NCBI GenBank assembly: GCA_947493255.1
Contig: CANLQK010000007.1
Span: forward strand, 124,001 to 188,000
Length of the DNA: 64,000 nucleotides
Origin: an uncultured Paracoccaceae bacterium
GTDB lineage: Bacteria > Pseudomonadota > Alphaproteobacteria > Rhodobacterales > Rhodobacteraceae
Direction of reading: 5' to 3'
Below are positions 16,977 to 25,161 of this stretch, one piece after another (the stretch's first letter is position 1; every line of letters starts with the position of its first letter). A program made the translations under genes and the position numbers. The notes under the pieces were generated by a model. The model saw only the letters and a program-made list of their open reading frames with translations. It searched no databases and was not told where the DNA came from.

Positions 16977-17387
16977 TTATTCTGCAGCTGCTTCTTCTGC
17001 AGGTGCTTCGGCTGGAGCTTCCGCAGGTGCGGCAGCAGCTTCGGCAGCAGCTGCTGCTTTAGCGGCTTTTTCTTCAGCGCGGTCTTGTGCTTTTTTGCCT
17101 GGCTCACCTTTTTTCAGGTTTGCGCGTTCTTTCTTAGGTGTGTGACCTGCTGCTTCGAGGAAGCGGGAGATACGGTCAGTCGGCTGGGCGCCTTGGTCGA
17201 GCCAGTACTGAACACGTTCCATGTCCATTTTCACGCGCTCTTCGCTGTCTTTGGCGAGGAGTGGGTTATATGTGCCGAGTTTTTCAACATAACGGCCGTC
17301 GCGTGGCATGCGGGAGTCCGCAGCAACGATACGGTAAAATGGGCGCTTCTTGGAGCCACCGCGAGCGAGGCGAATTTTCATAGCCAT
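16977..17387 (-). CDS. rpsP: 30S ribosomal protein S16
   Basis: Ribosomal protein bS16, 136 residues. The first 80 residues are the ordinary core ([37 protein letters not shown]). The C-terminus carries an alanine/glutamate/proline-rich low-complexity tail of about 35 residues (repeats of APAEAPAE), a common alphaproteobacterial extension. First ribosomal gene of the rpsP-rimM-(sulfotransferase)-trmD unit; it follows the chorismate mutase gene by 20 bases. Confidence 0.97.
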   Translation of the reverse strand: MAMKIRLARGGSKKRPFYRIVAADSRMPRDGRYVEKLGTYNPLLAKDSEERVKMDMERVQYWLDQGAQPTDRISRFLEAAGHTPKKERANLKKGEPGKKAQDRAEEKAAKAAAAAEAAAAPAEAPAEAPAEEAAAE

Positions 17388-17407
17388 GGTTTGGTTTCCT
17401 TTAGGTT

Positions 17408-17698
17408 TTATCGATGTGATTTGTGGTGCTGAATAACTTCAGCGATGATGAAGTTGAGAAACTTCTTGGCGAATTCAGGGTCAAGATCGGCCCTGTTTGC
17501 CAAATCTTCTAGCCGTGCGATCTGCGCCTCTTCGCGCTTTGGATCGGACGGGGGAAGGTCGTGGCTGGCTTTGAGTTTCCCCACAGCCTGCGTGTGTTTG
17601 AACCGCTCGCCCAATGTATAGACGAGGATCGCATCGAGGCGGTCGATGCTTTCACGGTGTTCTTTGAGGATGTCTGCCGCGCGCAATGTGTCGGTCAT
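17408..17698 (-). CDS. Chorismate mutase (AroQ class)
   Basis: All-helical chorismate mutase of 96 residues, catalysing chorismate to prephenate for phenylalanine and tyrosine synthesis. Visible features are the first helix [23 protein letters not shown] with the catalytic arginine, [16 protein letters not shown] with the conserved lysine, and [12 protein letters not shown]. Monofunctional, cytoplasmic. Its start overlaps the stop of the upstream GNAT gene by four bases. Location between ffh and rpsP is a recurrent roseobacter arrangement as I recall it. Confidence 0.9.
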   Translation of the reverse strand: MTDTLRAADILKEHRESIDRLDAILVYTLGERFKHTQAVGKLKASHDLPPSDPKREEAQIARLEDLANRADLDPEFAKKFLNFIIAEVIQHHKSHR

Positions 17699-18258
17699 GT
17701 CATTGCCCCTTTGTGGTGACGGTAGATGTTTACGAACGTGGTGGCGTTTTCAAATTCGCCGCCCGGTGCGTTGGCCGTTTTGGTGGTGACGGGATCGAAT
17801 TTCGTGCCAAGCGCGAGGGCCACTGCGACGGAGGGATCATTGCCTTCGTCGATATGGGATTGCGCGGTATCGACGCCCATCACATCCCATGCCCATGGGA
17901 TGATCGTGCGCATGGCTTCGGTGACGTAGCCTTTGCCTTCGTGGGCCGGGTCATAAAGCGTCCAGCCGAATTCGGGTTCTTCTTGATTGAAGAGGGGGTG
18001 GAAGATGCCGAACCCGCCGATCACGTCAATTGGTGTGTCTTTTAGGGCGGCCATGAACAACCCGTAGCCGCGCAGAGCCCACTGGCCTGCGATTGCGGCA
18101 AATTGTGTGGCTGCGGCTGCGGCATCAATCGGGCCGCCTGTGAATTTGGACCGTTCCGATGTTTTGAAGCCGGTATAAGCGCCAAGATCAGACGTACGAG
18201 GTGCGCGCAGGATCAAGCGATCTGTTTCCAATGTGGGGATCGTGAAGGTGGAGGTCAT
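17695..18258 (-). CDS. GNAT family N-acetyltransferase (RimJ/RimL-like)
   Basis: A 187-residue acetyltransferase of the Acetyltransf_3 branch, starting with the typical LETDRLILRAPRTSDLGAY. The core includes PIDVIGGFGIFHP, EPEFGWTLYDPAHEGKGYVTEAM (acetyl-CoA loop, GKGYVTEA in place of Q/RxxGxG/A) and the AVALALGTKFDP helix. The substrate is unknown; relatives acetylate protein N-termini or small amines. It is translationally coupled on both sides (four-base overlaps with the upstream GNAT and chorismate mutase). Confidence 0.88.
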   Translation of the reverse strand: MTSTFTIPTLETDRLILRAPRTSDLGAYTGFKTSERSKFTGGPIDAAAAATQFAAIAGQWALRGYGLFMAALKDTPIDVIGGFGIFHPLFNQEEPEFGWTLYDPAHEGKGYVTEAMRTIIPWAWDVMGVDTAQSHIDEGNDPSVAVALALGTKFDPVTTKTANAPGGEFENATTFVNIYRHHKGAMT

Positions 18259-18752
18259 TGCGCGGCCTCCAGTCTAAACGTCATCATATCGGGCGCATAG
18301 TGCGGACCAGCGACACTAGGATCATGGGTATAACCAAGACGTTCAGCGACGTTAACGGACCGCGTATTCGTTGGCATGACATGCACTGTTAGAGGTGCGC
18401 CTTTCCATGCCGCCAAAACGGCTTGCGCGGCTTCAGAGGCGTAACCAAACCCTTCATGCACAGCGTCCCAAAGGGTCCAGGTTAGTTCAATTGGATCAGT
18501 TTCATCGTAATGCATGACGCCGGTATGACCGATGGCTGTTCCGTTAAGGTCAATAGCATAGCGGCCATAGCCGCGCAGGGCCCATTGACCCAATATCGCC
18601 ATGAATTGTTTGACCGCCAGATGCCGTGGTTTTGGTCCACCAACACCACCGGTGCGATCACCTGTGTAATAGGCGACGTAGCCTTCGAGATCTCGCATCT
18701 CGAAGGGACGGAGCGTGAGACGCTCGGTGGATATGGTGGTTGGAAGGGTCAT
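18255..18752 (-). CDS. GNAT family N-acetyltransferase
   Basis: A 165-residue relative of the neighbouring acetyltransferase, opening STERLTLRPFEMRDLEGY and containing ELTWTLWDAVHEGFGYASEA (acetyl-CoA binding), then VNVAERLGYTHDP. The shared WALRGYGR/WALRGYGL motif in both neighbours points to a tandem duplication. Acceptor unknown. Four-base overlaps link it to the NIPSNAP gene upstream and the second GNAT gene downstream. Confidence 0.88.
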   Translation of the reverse strand: MTLPTTISTERLTLRPFEMRDLEGYVAYYTGDRTGGVGGPKPRHLAVKQFMAILGQWALRGYGRYAIDLNGTAIGHTGVMHYDETDPIELTWTLWDAVHEGFGYASEAAQAVLAAWKGAPLTVHVMPTNTRSVNVAERLGYTHDPSVAGPHYAPDMMTFRLEAAQ

Positions 18753-19081
18753 AGGCCGAGTTCATCCACAGTTGCGCCTGTTAAAACAGGTTTGGTGAAT
18801 GAGCGGTCAAAGCGGCGGATGCATTTGGTGCGTTTGGAGTGGGCATAGGCACGTTGGCATTCTGGGTCGTTGTGCATTTCTTCACGGTAGGCTTCGTAGT
18901 CCGCCAAAGACGGGAACGAGAAATGTGCATAGGCGATGTCGTTCGGGCCCTCATGGGGGAGGTGGTAGCCGTGATGAGTGCCGCCCAGTTTTTCAACAAG
19001 GTGAATCCATGCTTTGCCATAGACCGTGAAGGCCTCTAGCTGATCTGGATCAATCTCGTATCTGAGGGTGCAGGTGATCAT
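18749..19081 (-). CDS. NIPSNAP family protein
   Basis: A 110-residue ferredoxin-like alpha/beta barrel protein of the NIPSNAP/dimeric barrel type. The N-terminal strand reads TCTLRYEIDPDQLEAF, with GGTHHGYHLPHEGPNDIAYAHFSFPSLADYEAYR following, as in members of this family. Biochemical role in bacteria is unclear. It overlaps ffh by four bases (19078-19081), so it is the second gene of the ffh-led operon. Confidence 0.8.
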   Translation of the reverse strand: MITCTLRYEIDPDQLEAFTVYGKAWIHLVEKLGGTHHGYHLPHEGPNDIAYAHFSFPSLADYEAYREEMHNDPECQRAYAHSKRTKCIRRFDRSFTKPVLTGATVDELGL

Positions 19082-20589
19082 TTCTTTTTACCGAAACCTG
19101 ACAAGCCGGGGGGAAGGCCAGCGCCGCCCAAACCGGGCAAGCCGCCACCCATACCGCCAGGCATTTTTGCGCCCAGTTGTTTGGCGGCTGCTTCCATTGC
19201 GGCGGGATCGTTCATGTCGGGCATGCCTTCGGGGCCGCCTTTGCCGAACATGCCTTTCATGGCTTGTTTCAGCATGCCGCCTTTGCCCATTTTACCCATC
19301 TTTTTCATCATGTCCGCCATTTGGCGGTGCATTTTCAAAAGTTGGTTCAATTCGCGCACTTCGAGGCCAGCACCGGCGGCGATCCGTTTCTTACGGGATG
19401 CCTGCAGCAGTTGCGGGTTGGCGCGTTCTTTTTTGGTCATTGAGTTTATGAGGGCGATCTGGCGTTTGAAAACGCTGTCGTCCATGCCAGATTCTTCGAT
19501 CTGTTTGGCCGCCTTTTTCATGCCAGGCATCATGCCCATCATGCCTTCCATGCCGCCCATTTTCATCATCTGTTCGAGCTGCATTTTCATGTCGTTCATG
19601 TTGAAGCGGCCCTTTTGGAACCGTTTCATCATGCGTTCGGCCTGTTCGGCCTCGATGGTTTCTTGAGCTTTTTCGACGAGGGAGACGATGTCGCCCATGC
19701 CAAGGATACGGCCCGCGACGCGTTCTGCGTGGAATTCTTCGATCGCGTCCATTTTTTCGCCTAGACCCACATAGCGGATCGGGCGACCGGTGACGGCACG
19801 CATGGACAGGGCTGCACCGCCACGCCCGTCACCATCCATACGGGTGAGGACAACGCCGGTGATGCCGATACGGTCATCGAAGTTTTCGGCGGTGTGCACG
19901 GCGTCCTGACCTGTCAGGCCATCGACCACCAACATGGTTTCGCGCGGGTTGGCGACATCGCGCACCGCTTCGACCTGTTGCATCAGTTCTTCGTCGATGG
20001 ACAGGCGGCCCGCAGTGTCGAGCATATAGACGTCATAGCCGCCAAGGGACGCCTGCGTTTTGGCGCGTTTGGCGATTTGAACGGGATCTTCGCCTTTGAC
20101 GATCGGCAATGTGTCGACGCCGATTTGTCCACCTAGGATTTGCAGCTGCTCCATGGCGGCGGGGCGGTTCACGTCGAGTGACGCCATGAGCACGCGTTTG
20201 CCTTCGCGTTCTTTCAAACGCTTTGCTAGCTTCGCGGTGGTGGTCGTTTTACCGGAACCCTGCAGACCGACCATCAGGATCGGGGCAGGCGGGTTGTCGA
20301 TTTTCAGGGAACCAACGTCTTCGTCGCCAGCCAGAACATGCACCAGTTCGTCGTGCACGATCTTGACGACCTGTTGGCCCGGTGTGACGGATTTGGTGAC
20401 GGACTGGCCGGTGGCCTTTGCCTGAACCGCTTTAACAAAGTCGCGCGCGATGGGAAGTGAAACGTCAGCCTCAAGCAGGGCAACACGTACTTCGCGTAGG
20501 GCAGTTTTTACGTCGTCCTCGGATAGGGCGCCCTGTTTTGTGAGGCGGTCGAAGACACCGCCAAGGCGTTCTGACAGATTCTCAAACAT
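19078..20589 (-). CDS. ffh: Signal recognition particle protein Ffh
   Basis: SRP54 GTPase, 503 residues, that targets nascent membrane proteins to the translocon together with 4.5S RNA and FtsY. N domain at residues 1-90; G domain with GLQGSGKTTTTAKLA near residue 108, DTAGR, and TRMDGDGRGGAAL; then the methionine-rich M domain (for example MEGMMGMMPGMKKA) that binds signal peptides and RNA. The C-terminus ends in a glycine/proline-rich tail. First gene of a minus-strand operon that reaches to trmD. Confidence 0.97.
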   Translation of the reverse strand: MFENLSERLGGVFDRLTKQGALSEDDVKTALREVRVALLEADVSLPIARDFVKAVQAKATGQSVTKSVTPGQQVVKIVHDELVHVLAGDEDVGSLKIDNPPAPILMVGLQGSGKTTTTAKLAKRLKEREGKRVLMASLDVNRPAAMEQLQILGGQIGVDTLPIVKGEDPVQIAKRAKTQASLGGYDVYMLDTAGRLSIDEELMQQVEAVRDVANPRETMLVVDGLTGQDAVHTAENFDDRIGITGVVLTRMDGDGRGGAALSMRAVTGRPIRYVGLGEKMDAIEEFHAERVAGRILGMGDIVSLVEKAQETIEAEQAERMMKRFQKGRFNMNDMKMQLEQMMKMGGMEGMMGMMPGMKKAAKQIEESGMDDSVFKRQIALINSMTKKERANPQLLQASRKKRIAAGAGLEVRELNQLLKMHRQMADMMKKMGKMGKGGMLKQAMKGMFGKGGPEGMPDMNDPAAMEAAAKQLGAKMPGGMGGGLPGLGGAGLPPGLSGFGKKK

Positions 20590-20604
20590 AGGCGCGTCCT
20601 TTGC

Positions 20605-20765
20605 GTCGTTTCAGGTTGCCCCTATGTAGGGGCGGTTCAGTTCAATTTCACCCCAAGGTGTAATCCAAACGATAAGCGCCCCAGTGGGCGCAACGCGCTG
20701 ACTGGGGGCGATCCTTGGACATGCCATAGGACCGGAAAGACAATGCTCTCCGGAGTTATGGAGCG
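20605..20765 (-). promoter_or_regulatory. Structured leader region upstream of ffh
   Basis: The 190-base spacer above ffh contains several stems. GCCCC (20618-20622) pairs with GGGGC just beyond it, GCGCCC (20676-20681) pairs with GGGCGC (20686-20691), and, alternatively, CCCCAGT (20679-20685) pairs with ACTGGGG (20701-20707). The two latter pairings exclude each other. It may be a regulated 5' leader. I looked for the 4.5S RNA GGAA-tetraloop domain here and do not find it. Confidence 0.35.
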
Positions 20766-20781
20766 TTTAGGCCTGTGGGGG

Positions 20782-21348
20782 CTATGAGTCAAGCGGTGTG
20801 GCAGGGTGATTGGCGGAAGGGCGGGTGTCGACGGTTCGATGCGCCGAGAGCCAGTCATTGATCACCTTTTGACACCAATGGATGTCCATCTCTTTGCCGC
20901 GGCCAAGGAAAATCGGCGTTTTGCGGGATTTGATGTTCAGGACGAGGCGGAAACTTTGCTTTGTGGTTTCACGGCCTCGCCGGTTTTTGACGGTGTAGGT
21001 GTACGTCATAAACTCCGCACCTTCAATTTGGTCCAAGGCGAACCGTTTCGGGCTTTGACGCGCACCCCATTTGCCTTCGTGGAATGCCACTAGATTATAT
21101 TCGGCTTCGAAGATGAGTTGCCAGTTTTTGTATGTGTTCCGTACCCATTGAAAGAGGGCAAAGGGACCAAATGCCGCAAGCCCAAGCAGGACAAGCCGTT
21201 CGACCAGATCGCCGCCAAGTAGGCCGAGCCTATAGGCGAGCCAGATCCAAATAGGTGTCAGGAGCATAAACAAAAAGGCGGCCGCAAACCGGTGCCAGTT
21301 GTAGCCTTTAATGATCAGAGTATCTGGCTTGTCTTTGACTACTTTCAT
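20782..21348 (-). CDS. Membrane protein of unknown function (pair member)
   Basis: A 188-residue protein with two hydrophobic helices (about residues 20-40 and 50-68), then a soluble beta-rich domain (LIFEAEYNLVAFHEGKW..., QIEGAEFMTYTY, FRLVLNIKSRKTPIFLG). The layout resembles PH-like membrane proteins. The start MKVVKDKPDTLIIKGYNW parallels MKVTHNTPDLLVLRFTRW of its upstream neighbour, with which it overlaps by four bases. The two are probably diverged duplicates working together. Function not recognised. Confidence 0.65.
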   Translation of the reverse strand: MKVVKDKPDTLIIKGYNWHRFAAAFLFMLLTPIWIWLAYRLGLLGGDLVERLVLLGLAAFGPFALFQWVRNTYKNWQLIFEAEYNLVAFHEGKWGARQSPKRFALDQIEGAEFMTYTYTVKNRRGRETTKQSFRLVLNIKSRKTPIFLGRGKEMDIHWCQKVINDWLSAHRTVDTRPSANHPATPLDS

Positions 21349-21875
21349 GACCGGCGCTTTGATTCCTGTTTCTTGGCTTTACGCCAGTGTTTCATCCAGT
21401 CGCTTATAAGCGCTGACGCCTCTAGGGCCTCTGGCGCGCGGACGGGGCGGATTGCGATTTTGTGGCGGCCTTCGTCCATACCTTCACGGACGTAGAGAGA
21501 TATGAAACGTTTTGGGTCCTTGTCGGCGGGTTTGCGGATGTAGGTACGGCGGGTGACGCGGGTGGATTGAACTTCGTCCAAGGGCCAGCGCATGTGTTCC
21601 AACCCGCGGATGGTGCGGTGGCTGAGGTCTGCCATGCCGTTGGTTGCATTTAACGTTAGCATGGAGCGTTCGGCGCGGTAGATCGCCAAGGGTGCCATCC
21701 AACCGACTGTCAACAAGAGCGACAGGAAGAGCGCAATGCCGCTTAGACCGGGGCCAGTGGCGATTAGGCCAATCACGCCTAGACACCATAAGGACCAGAA
21801 GGCCCAAATAAGGGGGCCTTCCCAGCGGGTGAACCGCAGGACCAAAAGGTCCGGTGTGTTGTGGGTGACTTTCAT
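21345..21875 (-). CDS. Membrane protein of unknown function (pair member)
   Basis: A 176-residue protein with the same plan as the next gene: a short soluble start, two helices (about residues 20-38 and 44-66), then a domain with AERSMLTLNATNGMADLSHR and EVQSTRVTRRTYIRK, ending in a basic tail (KHWRKAKKQESKRRS). No family is recognised with confidence. It is the first gene of a two-gene unit. Confidence 0.65.
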   Translation of the reverse strand: MKVTHNTPDLLVLRFTRWEGPLIWAFWSLWCLGVIGLIATGPGLSGIALFLSLLLTVGWMAPLAIYRAERSMLTLNATNGMADLSHRTIRGLEHMRWPLDEVQSTRVTRRTYIRKPADKDPKRFISLYVREGMDEGRHKIAIRPVRAPEALEASALISDWMKHWRKAKKQESKRRS

Positions 21876-21915
21876 GCGCCGCAGTCAAACGCGACACATG
21901 AAAGGTGTCCAGTGC

Positions 21916-22443
21916 TTATGCGGCGATCAGGTCTTTTGCCGTGTGAATTTCCACATCGGTGATGCCGATGAAGCCGAGGAAAAATTTGAGGTGGGACGTC
22001 AGGAAATCGGCGTCTGACCCAACGGACACACCGCCCGAAGCCACGGCTATGATCGCTTTCTTATCTTTGAGGAGGCCTTCGGGACCGTTTTCGGTGTAGT
22101 GGAATGTGACGCGAGGCCGCGCGACGAGGTCCATCCAGGCTTTCAGGGAGGCAGGGCCTGCGAAGTTATAGATCGGGCTGCCGATGACGATGGTGTCGGC
22201 GTCTTGCAGTTCTTTGATCAGTTCATCGGAGAGGGCCAATGCCGCCGCTTCGTCCAGCGTGCGGTCTTCGGGGGCTTTGAGGCGGGCGTCGGCCCATGTG
22301 GCGTCGACAAAAGGAAGGGCGCCATCAGAAAGGTCGCGGTAGGTGACGGTGCCGCCAAGGTCCGCCACGATCTGCGCGGATGCCATGCGGCTGGTGGAGG
22401 TGTCGTAGTGGGCGGAGGCGTCGATATGAAGAATATTTGGCAT
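21916..22443 (-). CDS. azoR: FMN-dependent NADH-azoreductase
   Basis: Flavodoxin-fold quinone/azo reductase, 175 residues. The phosphate-binding loop is HIDASAHYDTSTSR (in the typical position of the AzoR loop), followed by DLSDGALPFVD and the GSPIYNFAGPASLKAWMDLV block that lines the FMN site. It reduces quinones and azo compounds with NADH and likely protects against electrophile stress. I start it at ATG 22443 (MPNILHID); the reading frame remains open further upstream without support. It diverges from a LysR gene that is the natural candidate regulator. Confidence 0.9.
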   Translation of the reverse strand: MPNILHIDASAHYDTSTSRMASAQIVADLGGTVTYRDLSDGALPFVDATWADARLKAPEDRTLDEAAALALSDELIKELQDADTIVIGSPIYNFAGPASLKAWMDLVARPRVTFHYTENGPEGLLKDKKAIIAVASGGVSVGSDADFLTSHLKFFLGFIGITDVEIHTAKDLIAA

Positions 22444-22524
22444 GAGAGTTTGTCCTGTTTTGGTGTGGTTGAAGCAATATGGTGGTTGCATTGGCGAACG
22501 AAACATCCCAAATTCAACACCAAC

Positions 22525-22550
22525 TGTTCATCAGTGCACAGGAGTGAACA
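22525..22550. promoter_or_regulatory. Inverted repeat at the LysR start
   Basis: TGTTCA (22525-22530) and TGAACA (22545-22550) form a perfect six-base inverted repeat with a 14-base spacer. The spacer contains the ribosome binding site (AGGAG) and the right arm touches the start codon. It would suit autorepression by occupying the translation start region or by binding of the LysR protein. Confidence 0.35.
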
Positions 22551-23419
22551 TGGACAACTGGGATGAAATTCGCACCGCTTATGAAGTGGCCCGCGCAGGC
22601 ACAGTTAGTGGCGCGGCTGAGGTGTTGGGGGTTCATCATGCGACGGTGATCCGCCACATCGATGCGTTAGAAGCGCGGATGAAGGTGAAATTGTTTCAGC
22701 GACACGCCCGAGGCTACACCGCCACCGAAGCCGGGCAGGATTTATTGCAGGTCGCGACCGCGACTGATGACCAATTTACCCAGCTGGCGGGGCGTCTGCG
22801 CGGACGAGGCGAAGGTGTGTCAGGTGATTTGGTTGTGACGTCGCTTGCGGTGCTGTCACCGATGTTGGCGCCAACGTTGGCGAGGTTCAGAAAGGCGCAT
22901 CCCGATGTGAAGATCCGGTATTTGACCGGTGACCGTGTGTTTCGGTTGGAATACGGAGAAGCGCATGTGGCGATCCGCGCTGGGCGTGCACCTGAAGAGT
23001 TAGATAATGTGGTGCAGCCTTTCATCCCCCAGTCGATGCATTTGGTCGCGTCGCCTGCGTATATCGCGGATTATGGCTGCCCTAAGGATGAGGTGGATTT
23101 GGTGAACCATTGGTTTATCGGTTCGGATGACCCCGAAAGCCGTGCGCCTTTCAATAAATGGTTGTCGTCAACGTTGCCGGCCGAGCGCATTGCATACCGT
23201 GTTACCGATAGCCGTGGAATTATGGATGCGGTCCTTGCAGGGGCGGGTATTGGGTTTGTGTCCAAGTGGGAAATGGAGCGGCACCCTGAGCTTGTTGAGG
23301 TGATCCCGCCAAAGCCCGTTTGGTCGGGTGAATTGTGGTTGGTCACCCATGTTGATTTGCACCGGTCTACGAAGGTTCAGACGTTTTTGAAATTCCTTAA
23401 GGGAGAGATGGCTCGCTGA
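22550..23419 (+). CDS. LysR family transcriptional regulator
   Basis: A 289-residue LysR regulator. The winged helix-turn-helix is at the N-terminus (TVSGAAEVLGVHHATVIRHIDALEARMKVKLFQR), followed by the helix ATEAGQDLLQVA and the periplasmic-binding-like effector domain (SGDLVVTSLAVLSPMLAPTLARF, GIGFVSKWEMERHPELVEV). ATG 22550 is chosen because AGGAG lies five bases upstream. It diverges from azoR across a 106-base spacer, a standard arrangement for a LysR gene and its target. The effector is probably a quinone or aromatic compound, by inference from azoR. Confidence 0.9.
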   Translation: MDNWDEIRTAYEVARAGTVSGAAEVLGVHHATVIRHIDALEARMKVKLFQRHARGYTATEAGQDLLQVATATDDQFTQLAGRLRGRGEGVSGDLVVTSLAVLSPMLAPTLARFRKAHPDVKIRYLTGDRVFRLEYGEAHVAIRAGRAPEELDNVVQPFIPQSMHLVASPAYIADYGCPKDEVDLVNHWFIGSDDPESRAPFNKWLSSTLPAERIAYRVTDSRGIMDAVLAGAGIGFVSKWEMERHPELVEVIPPKPVWSGELWLVTHVDLHRSTKVQTFLKFLKGEMAR

Positions 23420-23445
23420 TCGGACTAAACGTTGGCGCGCCAGTT

Positions 23446-24237
23446 TTAACTGCAGCTCATTTCTTTAACTTCACGCACGATGTCTTGCGCTCTCAAATTC
23501 ACGTCTCGGAACACGTTGAAAAAATAGTCGCGATCATCTGGTGTTAAGCTGACAATCGCGAGCACGGGTTTAGCTGCCCACCTATCAAGGAAATCGGGCC
23601 TTGGGACCTGTGGGTATTCCCAGCCTGCACAAACGTCGATTTCGTGGTGTACTGCGCACCCCAGATCAGTTTCTGGGAAGCAATTAATAACGCGTACAGT
23701 GTCGTCCGAATAAGGATACCCGTAAGGCAGTCTGTTATCATGATCACGTTCGTCATGGGTGAACAAGAAATACTCATCGCGCGCAGTTCGAGTAAAAACC
23801 TGATCGGGGTTGCTTTGGTCGATGAAGCTAACGCTCCAAAAATCTCGAAACCCCGTGAGTGGTGTGAGAAGGATGGACATATGGTTCTGAGCGTCGCGCC
23901 GATAACCGCGTTGGCGCACGGCCAAGAAATCTCCCGCGCCCCCTTGTCTAATTGTTCGAGGGCCGCTCAACACAAAATCAACCAGAGTGAAACGCACGCC
24001 TTCGATTAATTCGGGGCAAATCTCTATGCTCCGCTGGGAGCCATCGTATGAATTGATCGCGCTTTCGATTGAAGCACGACAGTCAGCGAAGTCTTCGGTT
24101 GTGTTTCTAAGCGCTGAGTCAGTATCAGCCGCGACAGGAAGGCTGGCCGCAACGGTCAACACAACGCCTAACGAAAACCGCATCAGAGCCGTTTTGAGTG
24201 TGTAGGATGTTTGTTGAAAAGTGCACTTAGGTTTCAT
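23446..24237 (-). CDS. Secreted protein of unknown function
   Basis: About 263 residues from ATG 24237 (GTG 24255 and ATG 24183 are alternatives). A hydrophobic export signal (MRFSLGVVLTVAASLPVAA) lies near the N-terminus, then a mature protein with five cysteines and several aromatic motifs (FRDFWSVSFIDQSNPDQVF, RPDFLDRWAAKPVLAIV). I do not recognise a family. The GTG start at 24255 would overlap the stop of the ArsR gene by four bases, which hints at coupling to that regulator, but signal and RBS favour the later starts. Confidence 0.6.
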   Translation of the reverse strand: MKPKCTFQQTSYTLKTALMRFSLGVVLTVAASLPVAADTDSALRNTTEDFADCRASIESAINSYDGSQRSIEICPELIEGVRFTLVDFVLSGPRTIRQGGAGDFLAVRQRGYRRDAQNHMSILLTPLTGFRDFWSVSFIDQSNPDQVFTRTARDEYFLFTHDERDHDNRLPYGYPYSDDTVRVINCFPETDLGCAVHHEIDVCAGWEYPQVPRPDFLDRWAAKPVLAIVSLTPDDRDYFFNVFRDVNLRAQDIVREVKEMSCS

Positions 24238-24251
24238 TGAAATCCGTTTTA

Positions 24252-24611
24252 TCACATGTCTTGTTCATTGCCCGAAGGTATGTCTACGCCTATTTGTATC
24301 TCGGCTTCTAGGAAGCGTTCGAATGCATCTAGGTTCACGGCTTCGAATTGACCGAAGCCTTGCATCCAAACGGATGCTTCGCGCATGGCGTCGGGTTCTA
24401 GTTTGCACCATTTCACCCGCCCGCGTTTTTCCTGTGAGATCAGGCCTGCATTTGAAAGCACCACAAGGTGTTTGGAAATTGCAGCAAGCGACATGTCGAA
24501 TGGGGCTGCGACATCGGTCACAGCCATGTCGTCTTCGAGCAGCATCGCGAGGATGGCGCGGCGCGTTGGGTCTGCGAGGGCAGCAAAGACGTTATCTAGG
24601 GCGGGTGTCAT
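24252..24611 (-). CDS. ArsR family transcriptional regulator
   Basis: A 119-residue winged helix-turn-helix repressor. It opens TPALDNVFAALADPTRRAIL, and the recognition region is VTDVAAPFDMSLAAISKHLVVLSNAGLI, followed by the wing QEKRGRVKWCKLEPDAM. It lacks the metal-binding ELCVCDL motif, so it belongs to the non-metal group often found with SRPBCC or stress genes. ATG 24611 is used. A TCAACCA-N2-TGGTTGA palindrome lies 31 bases upstream and is a likely autoregulatory operator. The secreted protein gene follows on the same strand. Confidence 0.88.
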   Translation of the reverse strand: MTPALDNVFAALADPTRRAILAMLLEDDMAVTDVAAPFDMSLAAISKHLVVLSNAGLISQEKRGRVKWCKLEPDAMREASVWMQGFGQFEAVNLDAFERFLEAEIQIGVDIPSGNEQDM

Positions 24612-24642
24612 GTGGGGTATCAAACGGAAGCTGTGGGAAACG

Positions 24643-24658
24643 TCAACCAAATGGTTGA
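24643..24658. promoter_or_regulatory. Probable ArsR operator
   Basis: TCAACCA (24643-24649) and TGGTTGA (24652-24658) make a seven-base inverted repeat with two bases between. It lies in the promoter region between the ArsR gene and atpI. AACCAnnTGGTT is the operator form I know for this ArsR subgroup, so autoregulation is likely. Confidence 0.65.
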
Positions 24659-24818
24659 ATATCAGTTTGAGGTAGGTTTGCGCGATTTAAGAGGTTTGTG
24701 CTGGCGCGGATCTTTTCAAAATCGTTATAAATCAATGTATTAGTTTGGTGAATGGCGTTGTTGACTCTATTGGGCCTGCATCCTAAACCCTGCGCAACCA
24801 AGGTAGGGGCTAATTTCC

Positions 24819-25160
24819 GTGTCCGATCCGACCGAAACCGATGATCACGCAGCGCGCATGGCCGCACTGGATGAAAAGATCGCGGCGCTAAAGGGCGGGG
24901 AAGAACGGCGGCCTCACCAGGACGAACACTACTCTCAGGCGCAGATGGCCTGGCGGATGGTGATCGAACTGGTAGCCGGTCTCGGGATCGGTTTTGGCAT
25001 TGGGTACGGATTGGATGCTGTTTTTGGCACCACACCGTGGCTGATGATTGTATTTATTCTGTTTGGCCTCGCAGCCGGTGTGAAAACCATGATGCGATCC
25101 GCCGAAGAGATCCAAAAGGACCAGCTGGCAAAACAAGCCGGCGAGATGAAGGAAGACTGA
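24819..25160 (+). CDS. atpI: ATP synthase protein I
   Basis: Small membrane protein, 113 residues, with two helices (about residues 47-67 and 73-93: [35 protein letters not shown]). AtpI-type proteins help assemble the c-ring or import Mg2+. It starts with GTG at 24819; AGGTAGGGG lies ten bases upstream. First gene of the Fo operon; its stop is one base from the atpB start. Confidence 0.85.
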   Translation: MSDPTETDDHAARMAALDEKIAALKGGEERRPHQDEHYSQAQMAWRMVIELVAGLGIGFGIGYGLDAVFGTTPWLMIVFILFGLAAGVKTMMRSAEEIQKDQLAKQAGEMKED

Positions 25161-25161
25161 C

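Noticed and set aside
16764-17432. Plus-strand frame of 222 codons over rimM and rpsP
   Set aside because: It runs antisense over two certain ribosome-related genes, and its cysteine/phenylalanine-rich sequence reflects the alanine-rich S16 tail in reverse.
20590-20781. Possible 4.5S (SRP) RNA next to ffh
   Set aside because: The stems and a GGACCGGAAAG stretch drew attention, but the conserved GGAA-tetraloop helix with its asymmetric AGCA loop is missing.
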